Source: Nemertoderma westbladi (taxonomy: Eukaryota; Xenacoelomorpha; Nemertodermatida; Nemertodermatidae). From it: a stretch of DNA of 36,531 nt. Where the stretch lies: contig JAUCBJ010000177.1 in the NCBI GenBank assembly GCA_032718475.1, forward strand, positions 1 through 36,531, written 5' to 3'. A program made the position numbers and the translations under genes. Shown piece after piece: positions 19,297 through 29,627 of the stretch. The notes under the pieces are model-generated. The model worked only from the letters and a program-made list of their open reading frames with translations, was not told the DNA's origin and did no database searches. Position 1 is the stretch's first letter. Every line of letters begins with the position of its first letter.

Positions 19297-20023
19297 ATTC
19301 TACCTCGCTGACATTGACATACTGTATGTATAGGTCTAATAACTGAATAAGCATGTTGACTACTGTATGTACCAATTAGTAACATTTAGAACAATTAGTA
19401 ACATTTAGAAAGTAACATTAAAAAATTATTTGTAATATTTTGTAAACGAATAATGTTAATTGTTTTTATCCCTCCAACAAAACCTTATTCCCAAGGTTTT
19501 GAACCGACTGACAACTACTGTACTGTAAGAAATCGAGGTTGTTGAATGTTTAGACATTTCACCCGCTAGCGGTGGTTAAAATCACATATTTTGATCGTAT
19601 TTAATATCTAAATATTACAAACTTTAAGATTTAAATCACACTTATTATGTTATTAAGCTAACGGCGACAAAAACCAATGTCAAGTGTTTCCCTTTATTGA
19701 CCCCACCCTCCCTTCACCTCCCACCCTCCCTTCACCTTCCACCCCCCCCCCCCCCCCCCCCCCCACCCAACCCTGTCTAGTTACAAATTCTTCGGCTACT
19801 ACTGTACGTGGCTCGCGCAAATACTGTATTATTGTGAATTAATATATAATATACAGTAATTATATATGGCAGTAGTATTTGTTAATTAACTAAACCCAAT
19901 ACTAATGGTGTGGTAACAAATAACACCAGACATTAGTGAACATGACAATATAATTGTGATTTACCTGTTTAAAAGGGGGAAGGTGTAGGCAGGCCTAAGT
20001 AAAATTTACAAGTAATAAAAGTG

Positions 20024-20199
20024 AGTTTCCCCAAGCGACACCCCTTCTGGCAATTAGGCTGAACCGACACACCTTTTGGCTATGGGAGAGTGTTAGCCAA
20101 TGAGGTGAGCTTATTGAAGAAACCGCCAATTAGAAGCCCAGAAATACTTCCATAGGCCGAAACGACACCCCAATTGGAAATAGGCGTACCGGTACTGTA
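20024..20199 (-). repeat. Repeat A, right copy (inverted)
   Basis: This is the reverse complement of 15715-15903 with scattered differences. Together with repeat B it makes an A-B ... B'-A' order spanning 15.7-20.2 kb. Confidence 0.85.
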
Positions 20200-20231
20200 T
20201 AAGCCGTTTTGTATATGTTACTCATTGTAAC

Positions 20232-20715
20232 GAATTAATTTGCCAATAGGACCGACGATTTATGGAATAGCTTGCCCGCCGAGGTTGTTAACTGTACCAG
20301 TGTCTCATCTTTTTCTGAGAAACTAAAAGATTTCGATTTGCTGCCATATTGTAATTTTAATATATTTTTAGTTAGACTAACATATTATTTCACTATTATT
20401 CCAGCAGCGTCATCATTCCGCTTTTCTGTAAATAATTATATTTTAAATTATGCATTATACTGTATTATATGTTTGATTTGGTCTACCACGAACCGTTTTT
20501 ATTTTTATTTCTGTATAATTTTGAAATGTTTACGTATCAATGTCTATTTTTTATACCTTTTAAACTTGAATTATGTTTAGCCTATTTACAGTATAATTAT
20601 TATGTTTGTTTATTTGAGTTTATATCCACCTATTAGTGTAATTTAATTGTGCCTTGGTGGTGTTTTCCCCTTTTAATATTAATTTTAATATAATGTAATA
20701 ATAATAAACGTGTCA
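20232..20715 (+). pseudogene. 3' end of an L2/CR1-like LINE
   Basis: The frame reads RTDDLWNSLPAEVVNCTSVSSFSEKLKDF, the typical C-terminal end of CR1/L2/jockey-type reverse transcriptases (LWNSLP-EVV). A stop and AT-rich 3' UTR-like sequence follow. The segment ends in ataatgtaataataataaa near 20695-20712, a short-repeat tail usual for this group. The 5' part of the element is missing, as in most truncated LINE copies. Confidence 0.8.
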
Positions 20716-20935
20716 TACAGCAAGGTGGACATGACCTTTTTCAGAGGCCGATATATCATTCTTAATGCGCACGTGGCATCACATCAAGCCAATTGTGTAA
20801 TCATGGTGATGTGGGTGGCGCAAATTGTTTGTAAGGCGATAGCATAGCATCTCAATGTGTAGTGCAGCGCTGCATCTGCAATGCAGCAGGTCGATTAAAG
20901 CAAGCCTTCGCAGCAAACAATTATAATTTTACTCT

Positions 20936-21125
20936 GGCTTACTACTATTACTCCTTGGTCAGGCGAGATCGGACAGTGGAAATGAGATCCTTCCAGGCTT
21001 CCCGATTCTCCATAGTTGTCGCAATTTCGTTTCTCTAAAGTTTAGTATCCCTTTCAGGTTGGTCTGAATAATATGTCATACCCGGTCGTCCATGGCTACG
21101 CTTTCCTTGTGTTGGTTGCCACAGT
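20936..21125 (-). pseudogene. LINE C-terminal relic on the minus strand
   Basis: Read on the minus strand in one frame it gives KRSHGRPGMTYYSDQ, then one stop, then RNEIATTMENREAWKDLIS and TVRSRLTKE followed by a stop and a (TAG)n-like tail. This matches the C-terminal tail of LINE pol (GRP-TY-DQL...E-RE-W). It is dead because of the internal stop. Confidence 0.8.
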
Positions 21126-21434
21126 AGGCCTACTGTAGATCTGGAATGACCTCGTTTTTACTTATCTTGCAGTGCCCACTGAATCATAATCTGCGTTTAC
21201 GGAGGGTGGTTGGTTGATACTGGTTGTATTGTACCATAAAACTCGGGCTTTTGTCGGTTTGTCACATCTTGCTCCTTCATCTGATGGTTTTCGGCCCTTA
21301 CTAAGGCAAATCACCACAACTCATATTTTTCATGTATATACCCAAATCTAATATACTCTTTCCGATAGTGACTGGAAATACGATTTCTCGCACACCCCAT
21401 CACGTTACTTTTATAAATATCGTGCCATGGTTCA

Positions 21435-21580
21435 AGGTAAAACACCCCAGATAAGCTTCGATACACTGGACTTTATGTATTCCAAAGCAAAACACCCCAG
21501 GGATTGTGTACTGTAGGGTGATTTCCTTTCTCGAATTGGTCTAGAATTACTAAACATTCACCATCTTGGGTGTTTTACCT
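21435..21580. mobile_element. MITE-like element, 146 bp
   Basis: Terminal inverted repeats AGGTAAAACACCCCAGAT (21435-21452) and its near reverse complement (21563-21580) match at 16 of 18 positions. A third related core (gcaaaacaccccaggg) lies inside near 21486. There is no ORF, and no target duplication could be assigned. Confidence 0.7.
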
Positions 21581-22389
21581 CAGATTAATACAGCTTTGTT
21601 ATAAACTAATGAGGTTTATTGTTAATTAATTTTTTATAACATTGGGTGTTAGTGCACTACAATTAAGTGACTTACCTGTTCAGTTTTGAAGGCTATAGTT
21701 GGCGTAGTTTTTTTACCTACAACCACATTGCAAGGACTCTATAGGTAAGTCTGATTTATTAATTATACGTAGCACCTGAACTTATCTACGTATTGTACGT
21801 GGTACGTATAGCCTATTAATTGGTCCGTGGTTAAATATAATTAAAGGTTATATTTTCGAATGAGATTGTGGCCACACGCGTCATCAGGTCTTCCAACATC
21901 CAACTGTCTTCCAATATTATGATATAATATCATACGCTCGACTTTAGTGTGAACATGCCTGGAAATACTGTTAGATGAAATCATAGCATTCATTAAAAAA
22001 ATATGACTTTATTGAGTAAGTTTATATAGCGATTTTAAATAAAAATATTAAAAGGGGTCTCGGATTTGCGAGTCCGTCCTATATTTTCAAATAGTTGTAA
22101 CAAAAATTTTATGAAGCCTATTTAAGAAAGGTATTGATAAATTTGTTCTGAATTGAGGTGAAGTGAATTGATCAATTTAAAGTTCATTAAAAGCGGGTAG
22201 CAGTGATTAGCATGTGATCAAAACTTCAGTTAATTGCTTGCGTATATTTTAAGTATGTTTACACCGGTTGTCTGGACAAGGAACTACCTCTGGAATTGAT
22301 CAATTTTCTTCCAAGTCCAGTATCTCTTTCAAGTTCATCTATATGGCATTAAATGAATTGGAGTTGAGCTGTTAATGTAATTGTAATTA

Positions 22390-22616
22390 ATGATGTAATA
22401 TTATGGTTTTGTTCAGACATGGAAAAAAATGAGGAAGCATGTCACCAGGGGTTGAACCAGCGCTATACGTACGTTTCCGCCTATCAGGCCTCATAAGTAG
22501 CGCTAACCAGTTCAGCCACTTGCCCATGACCCTTAACTCTCCCATCTAATCCTATTTCTTGAACTTAAGTTGCATATGTAAGTTCCATTTCTGAACAAAA
22601 ACACTAATATTACATC
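22390..22616. mobile_element. MITE-like element carrying a tRNA-like sequence
   Basis: Inverted arms of about 36 bp (22390-22425 and 22580-22616) begin ATGATGTAATATTA, contain TTTTGTTCAGA and reach ATGGAA, with few mismatches. The centre, read on the minus strand, has a box A-like sequence (complement of 22501-22518) and a box B (ggttcaacccc, complement of 22448-22458) with a long variable region. The T stem has mismatches, so it is not a working tRNA. Confidence 0.7.
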
Positions 22617-22751
22617 ATATATGTCCAGATAGGCGGGGGGGGGGGGGGGGGGGTACTTTCGACGCAATACAAATGCATCCCTCTCCAGGGGAAATTCGAC
22701 GCAAATAACAGCTGATTACTCTCAAAAATAAAACTTTAACCTGTTCTATTC

Positions 22752-22814
22752 TGTTTAGTTTATTGTTTTGGTTAAAATAACGTGCTACTGTAACCTGCTC
22801 CTTTCCCTAAATTG
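22752..22814 (+). repeat. Repeat U, dispersed copy
   Basis: It contains gtttattgttttggtta, tgtaacctgctcctttccct and aaattg, matching the tandem units at 17190-17361. Confidence 0.7.
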
Positions 22815-23430
22815 AAAATTTAACATTGAGGCGGTATATTAATTCGCTGAGATGGGATTTGTAAGGCATAGCCGCGGTGTTTGTCAGGTGTTGTCTCCAT
22901 AGGTGACAGTGCTTCCGTTAGAAGTGTTGTACTTGTTCTTATAGCGTCGATAGATTAGTTTGAACGAATTCGGCACTCCACTGTCCATGTCTCCTCCCAA
23001 ATAAGTGATATATAATTTCCAATTTCCTAATGTTTAGGCCTAATTAAATATTTCATTCCTGAATTCTATATACTTACCTGCAATGAATCTGTAATCCGGC
23101 CTACTCGATCGTATATTAAAGGAACGTCAACCGAGTTGCTCCCAACTCCGGTTGTATAACGATGTGAGTCAGCAGACCTGCTGCCAATCCCGCCATTCAA
23201 CCTATGGACGTTGTGGCCCGGTATGGGACTGGGTGTCAATCTAGTAGACGTAGCACCATCGGATAACACCTAGGATTGAGGGAGAGTTATACGTGTGTAT
23301 AAATTAATGTGGCAAGTGATATCGTAAGTCACTCTGTCGTGAGTCACTCTCACTCTTGATACATATAGTAAAGACAATTACTTGCATGGATACTCAAATA
23401 ATTATTATTGATAGTAACTATGTGTTGGCA

Positions 23431-23671
23431 TAGGAAGGCGGGGTAGCTCATTTGGTTGAGCGCCGGGCCTGCAATCTATTGGTTGTAGGTTCAGCCCCGC
23501 CAGGGTCCACTCAGCCTTTCATCCACTAGGGTCGATAAAATGAGTACCAGTTAAATAACTGGGAGCAAATCTTGGGATAGGAGTAGCGCCCACCCCTACC
23601 CTCGGGTAGCAGCTATCGAAACAGGAGCCTTCGGGTCGCCTCCGGCTTCGGCCGACTGTTTGCTTTGCTTG
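23431..23671 (+). mobile_element. tRNA-derived SINE with target-site duplication
   Basis: The 241-bp body is flanked by ATGTGTTGGCA (23420-23430 and 23672-23682), an exact 11-bp target duplication. The head has acceptor halves GGCGGGG (23437-23443) and CCCCGCC (23495-23501), a D-arm GCTC...GAGC and a box B-like ggttcagcccc. The anticodon and T stems do not fold properly, so it is not a tRNA gene. The core gtcgataaaatgagtaccag (23531-23550) resembles a conserved core I recall from mollusc and other metazoan tRNA-SINEs. The tail is a short tttgctttgctt repeat rather than poly(A). Confidence 0.88.
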
Positions 23672-23784
23672 ATGTGTTGGCAAGCAGTGTTTTTCGAGGT
23701 GTTTGTTATTATATATTTATAGGAAGGCCTAGTATATATAATATCCTATAATGGCTATAATCCCAATAGAATAGCCTATATAAT

Positions 23785-23870
23785 AGGGTGGCCTAGTGGT
23801 TGTTGTCTCGGCTTCCACCTTCGAATCCGACACCACGCTCAAGAGACCCAGTAAAGTCGAAACGCGTATG
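23785..23870 (+). mobile_element. tRNA-like SINE head
   Basis: Box A-like tggcctagtggttg (23789-23802) and box B-like ccttcgaatcc (23818-23828) are spaced as in tRNA. Stems are incomplete and the 3' boundary is unclear. It lies 100 bp after the SINE at 23431. Confidence 0.55.
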
Positions 23871-24120
23871 TGGTTTGGAGAGATATGGGATATTGATAAT
23901 AATAATTTCAATTAAAATTACGCGATTCCTAAATTTGTACACTACCCAGTTAAAAAGTACGCATGTGATGGGATTAGTCCTACAATTGCGCCAATAAAAG
24001 ATAAGTTGTTTTCGGTAAAATAAACTTATCATTCGAGGTTATAAGACCCCCAGATCCCTTCCTATAAATGTCAAATAATTATGGTTTATTATTGAATAAT
24101 TATGCCATCGTTTTCGGTTT

Positions 24121-24372
24121 GTGGTACGGATTATGGTTCGGTTTGTAGAACCGGTTATGGTTTGGTTTGTTGTTCCAGTTATGGATCTGTTTCTGGTTAT
24201 GGTTAGTTTTGTGGTTCCAGTTATGGTTCAGTTTATGGTTCCGGTAATGGTTCAGTTTGTGGTTCCAGTTATGGTTCAGTTTGTGGTTCCGGTAATGGTT
24301 CAGTTTGTGGTTCCGGTTATGGTTCTGTTTCTGGTTCCGGTTATGGTTCTGTTTGTGGTTCTAGTTATGTTC
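24121..24372. repeat. 24-bp minisatellite
   Basis: About ten units of 24 bp alternate gtttgtggttcc and rgttatggttca. Because the period is a multiple of three, an ORF with a hydrophobic 8-residue repeat (VPVMVQFV) stays open. There is no signal of selection or gene context, so I treat it as a repeat only. Confidence 0.88.
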
Positions 24373-24514
24373 ATAACACCAAAAGCATTTAGTTACCTTT
24401 AAGGCGATCGTGAACAGTAACAGTAGTAACAGTAACAGTAAGGACTGTACATTATTTGTAACGGACAGTATTCATTGGCCTACCGGCAGACCGGTAAACT
24501 ACTGTATCATGTCC

Positions 24515-24543
24515 AAGGCCTACTAAGTCTTTTAGTAGGCCTT
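24515..24543. repeat. Perfect 12-bp palindrome
   Basis: AAGGCCTACTAA and TTAGTAGGCCTT are separated by 5 nt. It uses the same TAGGCCTA core seen around 15.2 kb. Confidence 0.8.
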
Positions 24544-24669
24544 AGATCATGTCTCACCTCGTCTCCATCTATCCGCTCATCATCCCCATCCAATCTCTCT
24601 TCGTCCGTTATTCCATGTGACGAAGTTACAGAGGTATCTCCCAGATCCATAAAAACCTCGCCAACGTGA

Positions 24670-25642
24670 TGATAAACTAATGAAATGTTCTAATTAATGC
24701 TATAGATGCCGACTAGATAAGATAAATTATCATAATATTCCTTAAATACCGGTAGTTATTATTTATGATTCAAATATAAATCCTAAAATATTCATAGACT
24801 GATAAAGAGTCATAAATATATCAACTCATATGTAAGGTGAACCAGACCCCATGGAGAAGAAGGTTAACACACGTTATGACTTCTTGTGGAAATTCGATAT
24901 ACGGGTGGGGGCAACTTGACGTGAATTTCTTGATTAAATTTTAACTAATTCAGTAATAGTTATTAAATCCGAATGAAAAAACAAAAATCCAGGCTCTAAC
25001 CTAGTGTAAGAATACCCTTATCTGAAAACTGGTACGTTAATGCCCTAACCGTTTAATGACATGTTAAGTTTATTTCATAGCCATACAATTCCTAAGGCCT
25101 ACCCTATAAACTGTAAAAATATCTACAATGATAATACAGTATTAGTAGCGCAAAGACACAAGGTGAAACTGTCGTCCATCCCCAATGCCAGGTTACCTAC
25201 TCTCAAACAGTATAAGCCGTGCTGAATGAACAAGCAACACGAATAAATCAATACAAACCCACTACGGTCAATAACTTCCATCACAAACACATATTGGCGT
25301 ACCTGCTGGCTTGGGAGCTTACCAATCACTAGTCGTTACCCTAGCAACTGATATGATTATTATACAAGTAGTCAGTGCCAACAAAATAAACCCAAATCGT
25401 AGGCGTAGCGTAGCCTATTATGAATAGTCTAAGTAAAGAGTTTTTTAAATGTAGAATACAGGATTCGATGTGAATAAATAAAACATCATACCGTTATTCT
25501 GTTTATGAATTTTCTACGAGTTTCTATAGAAAATGTACTGCCTTATTGGTAAAAACAGTGAGCAAGAAAAGTATGAGAGCAAATGTTAATAATATAACTG
25601 GGCCTGTAGCAGATGCAATGGGGTATTGGGGTCGCATATTAC
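24670..25642. other. Non-coding stretch
   Basis: No gene, RNA gene or clear repeat is seen. The small frames here lack recognisable sequence. Confidence 0.4.
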
Positions 25643-25668
25643 CAATTGGGGTGCCGTTTCAGCCTATT
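25643..25668 (+). repeat. Fragment of repeat A
   Basis: It contains aattggggtgccgtttcagc, matching the outer end of repeat A at 15738-15762 with one substitution. A minus-strand repeat U fragment follows at 25764-25783, the same pairing of families seen at 15-20 kb. Confidence 0.7.
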
Positions 25669-26022
25669 TTAACACATGAACTTAATTTCGCGAATATTTA
25701 ATTTCGATATTCAACATTTGAGGTACATTTTAAAGGAAAGTAGCAGGGTATATTGGCAGACTTTTCTAACCAAAACAATAAACTAAATTTAGGAACACAG
25801 TTTACAGTAAGATTTATACTTCCAGACACTAATTTTTCAATATTAATTTAACATTAACCCTATGAGAAGGCTCTAACTACACCCAATTGGCAATTTGCTT
25901 GTTGAAGTATGTAAAGAAGGTTGCTAGGGTTGGGGAATATACTCTCAGGAATGTAATGACATTCTGTTGTAGTAGGGATTGTAGGACCTTATCGCCCCTC
26001 GCACCTTTACAGCCCCTCCTGG

Positions 26023-26110
26023 ACTCAAAAAATCTTGAGATTGACTTTGAAATCCACTTCAAGGTCACCTTGAAACTCAAGTTTTACCTTGACTAAGATT
26101 TTCTTGAGTT
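26023..26110. repeat. Left arm of a foldback, CTTGA/TCAAG-rich
   Basis: The 23 bp at 26023-26045 are a perfect reverse complement of 27785-27807. Both arms continue into runs of CCTTGAA and TTCAAGG motifs that can self-pair. The pair encloses about 1.7 kb holding the LINE relic. Confidence 0.8.
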
Positions 26111-26439
26111 TCAGTAAAGCGGGTAACTCAAAGCAATACTTATAAAATGTTGTACAAATACCGGGAGGGGGTCATATTGACCCCCCCCCCCCCCCCCCCC
26201 CCCTCTAAAATCTACAAATTTTTACGAAAACGTCTGATTTTTTTGTTTGTACGTAGGTATCAGTAGTCTGGATCCGAACGAAAAAAAAAGTTTCGAAAAA
26301 ATCTACTGGGGTGTGGTTATATTGCAGCTCCAAAATTACAAGTAGTGCACAATTTTCACAAAATTTGAAAGTTACATTTTTCGGCTAATTGTTTTTCAAT
26401 ACAGGTTTTCTGGGGCGCACAAACACGTGTTTCTTCGTC

Positions 26440-27165
26440 GGCATACAAATGATACCCAAGACCATATTATTTAGCAATAACGCGGGATAGTGACCGAGTA
26501 TACAGTGTGAAAAGCAGGGGTCCAAGTACCGAACCTTGTGGTACACCATACCGCAATGTTCTGGAAGCAGATTGTGCTGAGCCTATCTGAACCTTCTGTA
26601 TCCGATCTGACAAATAAGATTTGAACCAATTTAGAGTCTGGCCGTAGATACCAAAATCGTTCTTTAGAGTGGAAAGCAATATATCGTGATCGATCGAATC
26701 GAAAGCAGCGGATAGATCTAGCATTATCAAAATAAAACTCTCACCATCATCAATGCATCGTAAAACGTCGTTATTTACACGCAATAAGGCGGTCTCAACA
26801 CTGTGCGCTACGATAGGCACTCTGAAAAGGTTCATGTAGTGAGTTTATAGTTAAATGATGCATTAACTGTCTTGCAACTACTCTCTCCGTGAGTTTATCT
26901 ATATACTTCAGATTAGATATTGGTCTGAAGTTGTTTAGAACATTTGGATCAAGGCGCACTTTCTTAATAAGGGGCCGTAATATTGACTCCTTGAAGAGGA
27001 TCGGTACTTTTGCAGTAGAGAATGACAAGTTGATGATTAATACAAACACTGGAATTAATAAGTGGATGCAACCCTTCAGGATTGTAGAAGGTAGGGGATC
27101 TCCGGGACCGGTTTTTATAGGTGTTGTTTTAATATTCAGGCTAGCTAGTGATTTTGCAAGTTAGC
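26440..27165 (-). pseudogene. L2/CR1-like LINE reverse transcriptase relic
   Basis: Read on the minus strand from 27165: KTGPGDPLPSTILKGC, then LRPLIKKVRLDPNVLNNFR, PISNLKYIDKLTERVVA and EPFQSAYRS, a frame change near 26830, then VETALLRV, LDLSAAFDSIDHDILL, LNWFKSYLSDR and YGVPQGSVLGPLLF. A second frame change precedes the catalytic box, which reads HLYADEE where family members have YADD. RT blocks 1 to 5 are all visible. The two frame breaks, altered box and missing endonuclease make it a dead, truncated copy. Confidence 0.9.
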
Positions 27166-27270
27166 TATTATTAAAAAAAAAACAATTTATTACACATAAT
27201 TTCAATTAATTTCTGAAATTTTTTTTTAAATGATAGCTAAACTTGTAAAATCACTAGCTAGCTTGAAAAT
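27134..27270. repeat. Inverted repeat at the LINE end
   Basis: Arms 27134-27168 and 27232-27270 pair with few mismatches (around CTAGCTAGTGATTTT). The left arm is LINE coding sequence (AKSLASLNI on the minus strand), so the right arm is an inverted copy of a LINE segment. Confidence 0.75.
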
Positions 27271-27352
27271 AATTAGTAGCTATTAATGTTTATAGATAAT
27301 TAAACTATTTATTAACATAACAAATAATTTCAAATAAATTTATTTTTTTTAA

Positions 27353-27387
27353 ATGTTCTAGAACAAAAAATATTAGTTCTAGAACAT
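27353..27387. repeat. Perfect 12-bp hairpin
   Basis: ATGTTCTAGAAC (27353-27364) and GTTCTAGAACAT (27376-27387) are separated by 11 AT-rich nt. Confidence 0.8.
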
Positions 27388-27589
27388 TTTTTTTTACAAA
27401 ACTATAGCTAATTTGATATAGAAAATTAAAAAAAAGTAGCAAAAACTAGCTACTACCAAAAAATCCCGGTCATGGGTACACATTTTATTTAGAAATTTCG
27501 GGTCTGGGGTATTCTGCAAAAATGCCGCTTACCGTACCGGTAGCGGAAGGCTAACAGCTAACTGCTGAAACATTGATCTGAAGATACCA

Positions 27590-27807
27590 TGGAATTTGAA
27601 GGTACCTACATGGCTACCTTGAAATTTATCTCGAACCTTGACTTCAACTCAAGTCAAGATATTTTGTGTTACCGGCTTGAAATGTCAAGTTTACCTTGAG
27701 GAAAATCTTAAGTCTACCTTAAGGTTGACCTTGAAATATTTCAGATAGGAATACTAGTAAAATAGATTCAAGGTTAGTTTCAAGGTCAATCTCAAGATTT
27801 TTTGAGT
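27590..27807. repeat. Right arm of a foldback, CTTGA/TCAAG-rich
   Basis: This is the inverted partner of 26023-26110. It is longer, with at least eight CTTGAA or TTCAAG-type motifs, and ends beside the GGGCGATA cluster. Confidence 0.75.
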
Positions 27808-27824
27808 TACTCGGCCCTGGGAAC

Positions 27825-27905
27825 TATCGCCCCTCAAATGGTCCTTTATCGCCCTTTGGGAACATATCGCCCCCGGGTCTTTGTAGACCCTGGAAACTCA
27901 TCGCC
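27825..27905 (-). repeat. GGGCGATA motif cluster, first
   Basis: Four copies of (G)GGCGATA or GGCGATGA, read on the minus strand and often followed by GTTCCC or GTTTCC. A similar site is at 25989-25997. The plus-strand partner cluster is at 30146-30241. Confidence 0.7.
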
Positions 27906-27956
27906 ACTGTAACAAATATGAAATTTGAATGAGTTAAACCTTTTGGCTTAGTAAGC

Positions 27957-28818
27957 CAGGGAATGCCTGTCCACATCCATGGGTGATCTTCCACATTAAA
28001 CCCTTCCACTCTGTTTCCTAAAGGAATGCCTGTTCACCACCCCATGGGTGATCTTCCACAGTAAACACTTCCACTCTGTTTCCTAAAGGAATGCCGGTCC
28101 ACCACCATGGGTGATCTTCTACAGTGAACCCTTCCGCTATGTTTCCTGAAGGAATGCCTGTTCACCACCAAGGGTGATCTTCCACAGTAAACCCTTCCAC
28201 TCTGTTTCCTAAAGGAATGCCTGTTCACCACCATGGGTGATCTTTCACAGTAAACCCTTCCACTCTGTTTCCTAAAGGACTGCCTGTTCACCGGCGATCT
28301 TCCACAGTAAACCCTTCCAATCTGTTTCCTAAAGGAATGCCCATTCACCGCCGATCTTCCACAGTAAACCCTTCGAATCTGATTCCTAAAGGAATGCCTG
28401 TTCACCACCATGGGTGATCTTCCACAGTAAACACTTGCAATCTGGCTCCTAAAGGAATGCCTTTTCACCGCCGATCTTCCACAGTAAACCCTTCCAAACT
28501 GATTCCTAAAGGAATATGCCTGTTCACCACCATGGGTGATCTTCCACAGTAAACCCTTCCAATCTGTTTCCTAAAGGAATGCCTGTTCACAACAATAGAT
28601 GATCTTCCACAGTAAACTCATCCAATCTGTTTCCTAAAGAAATGCCTTTTCACCGCCGATCTTCCACAGTAAACCCTTCCAATCTGATTCCTAAAGGAAT
28701 GCCTGTTCACCACCATGGGTGATCTTCCACAGTAAACACTTCCACTCTGTTTCCTACAGGAATGCCTGTTCACCGGCGATATTCCACAGTAAACCCTTCC
28801 AATCGGTTTCCTAAAGGA
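27957..28818. repeat. 57/63-bp minisatellite, about 14 units
   Basis: Units share gatcttccacagtaaac, ccttccaatctg, tttcctaaaggaatgcctg and ttcacc. Long units (63 bp) carry accaccatgggtgat and short ones (57 bp) lack part of it. Both lengths are multiples of three, which keeps a minus-strand frame open over long stretches (repeat HSFRKQ-GRVYCGRSP of 19 or 21 residues). There is no gene model around it and the frame is interrupted near 28500, so I call it a repeat. Confidence 0.9.
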
Positions 28819-28929
28819 ATACCTCATAAATGCAGTTTTTAAAACTGAGTCAATTCGGTGCAGGGGATTCACACGTTGAATTTTCTGGTTTAAGATTAAT
28901 TTTCAGGATTGGTACTTAATCTATTTAAT

Positions 28930-29216
28930 TAATGAAGAAAGAGTTTCAAGGTCATTGAAATGTTTTATTGCTTTGGTTTTGCTAATGTTTACCGAAAGAC
29001 TTTGGATTCTAATGAGTTACCATAAATTGCCAGATCGTCTGCGTATAACACAACAATGACATCAAATCCAACAAGAACTGTTGGGAGGTCAGAGATAATA
29101 ACGAACCTACCTATTAATAGGCCAGGGTAGTTCTTGTCAAGAGTTGAGCCGTTCAAAAACACGATGTAGTTATGTGTTTTAATAGCAAACTCTACATCAA
29201 TTTTGGTTGCGCACAA
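28930..29216 (-). pseudogene. Reverse transcriptase fragment with a YADD box
   Basis: On the minus strand it reads ISDLPTVLVGFDVIVVLYAD and then DLAIYGNS, the catalytic block of a non-LTR reverse transcriptase. A +1 frame then gives VNISKTKAIKHF, the usual block after YADD (VN-SKTK). Upstream sequence within the fragment is too diverged to place. It is a short relic. Confidence 0.7.
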
Positions 29217-29515
29217 GACTGTATATTTTTTGTGGCGTTTCGATCAAGGGGTCACTGAAAAATAGCGGTTTTGAAAATTTAAAGTCGAATTTCACCGATT
29301 TCAACTCGTCGAGTATGCACCAACTTTGTTATTTGGGCTATTCAGTCATTTGAGAAACATATTTGAGCCTCATAATCTTTTCAAATATCGCCAATCTCGC
29401 ACAGAACGTCGCCAAAATTTGTTAGTCTGGCAAAAAAACGCACAAATTCGTCTGAAAGAGTAAATTATTTGGTTGCAGAATAATATGATTCAACTAGAAA
29501 AGCCAGCCAGCTGGC

Positions 29516-29627
29516 TATAAGGAGACCGTCCATATAGACAAACGTTGATTTGCGACTGACTCCCAAAAATAACAACGTTTTATGGCGCGATGCAGAATTT
29601 AATCTTAGCGTTTATGGTCTCCTTGTA
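29516..29627. repeat. Nested stem-loop
   Basis: The outer pair AAGGAGACC (29519-29527) and GGTCTCCTT (29616-29624) encloses the inner pair AAACGTTG (29540-29547) and CAACGTTT (29573-29580). It is probably a small inverted-repeat insertion in a LINE relic. Confidence 0.6.

Noticed and set aside
20272-20580. 102-codon ORF as a host gene
   Set aside because: Its first 25 residues are the LINE C-terminus (LWNSLPAEVV) and the remainder is AT-rich 3' sequence.
23437-23501. Functional tRNA gene
   Set aside because: The acceptor halves pair, but the anticodon and T stems do not. The sequence continues into a SINE body with an 11-bp target duplication.
28034-28872. Zinc-finger-like repeat protein on the minus strand
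   Set aside because: There is only one Cys per 19-21 residue unit and no Cys/His pairing. The frame comes from minisatellite periodicity and is interrupted.
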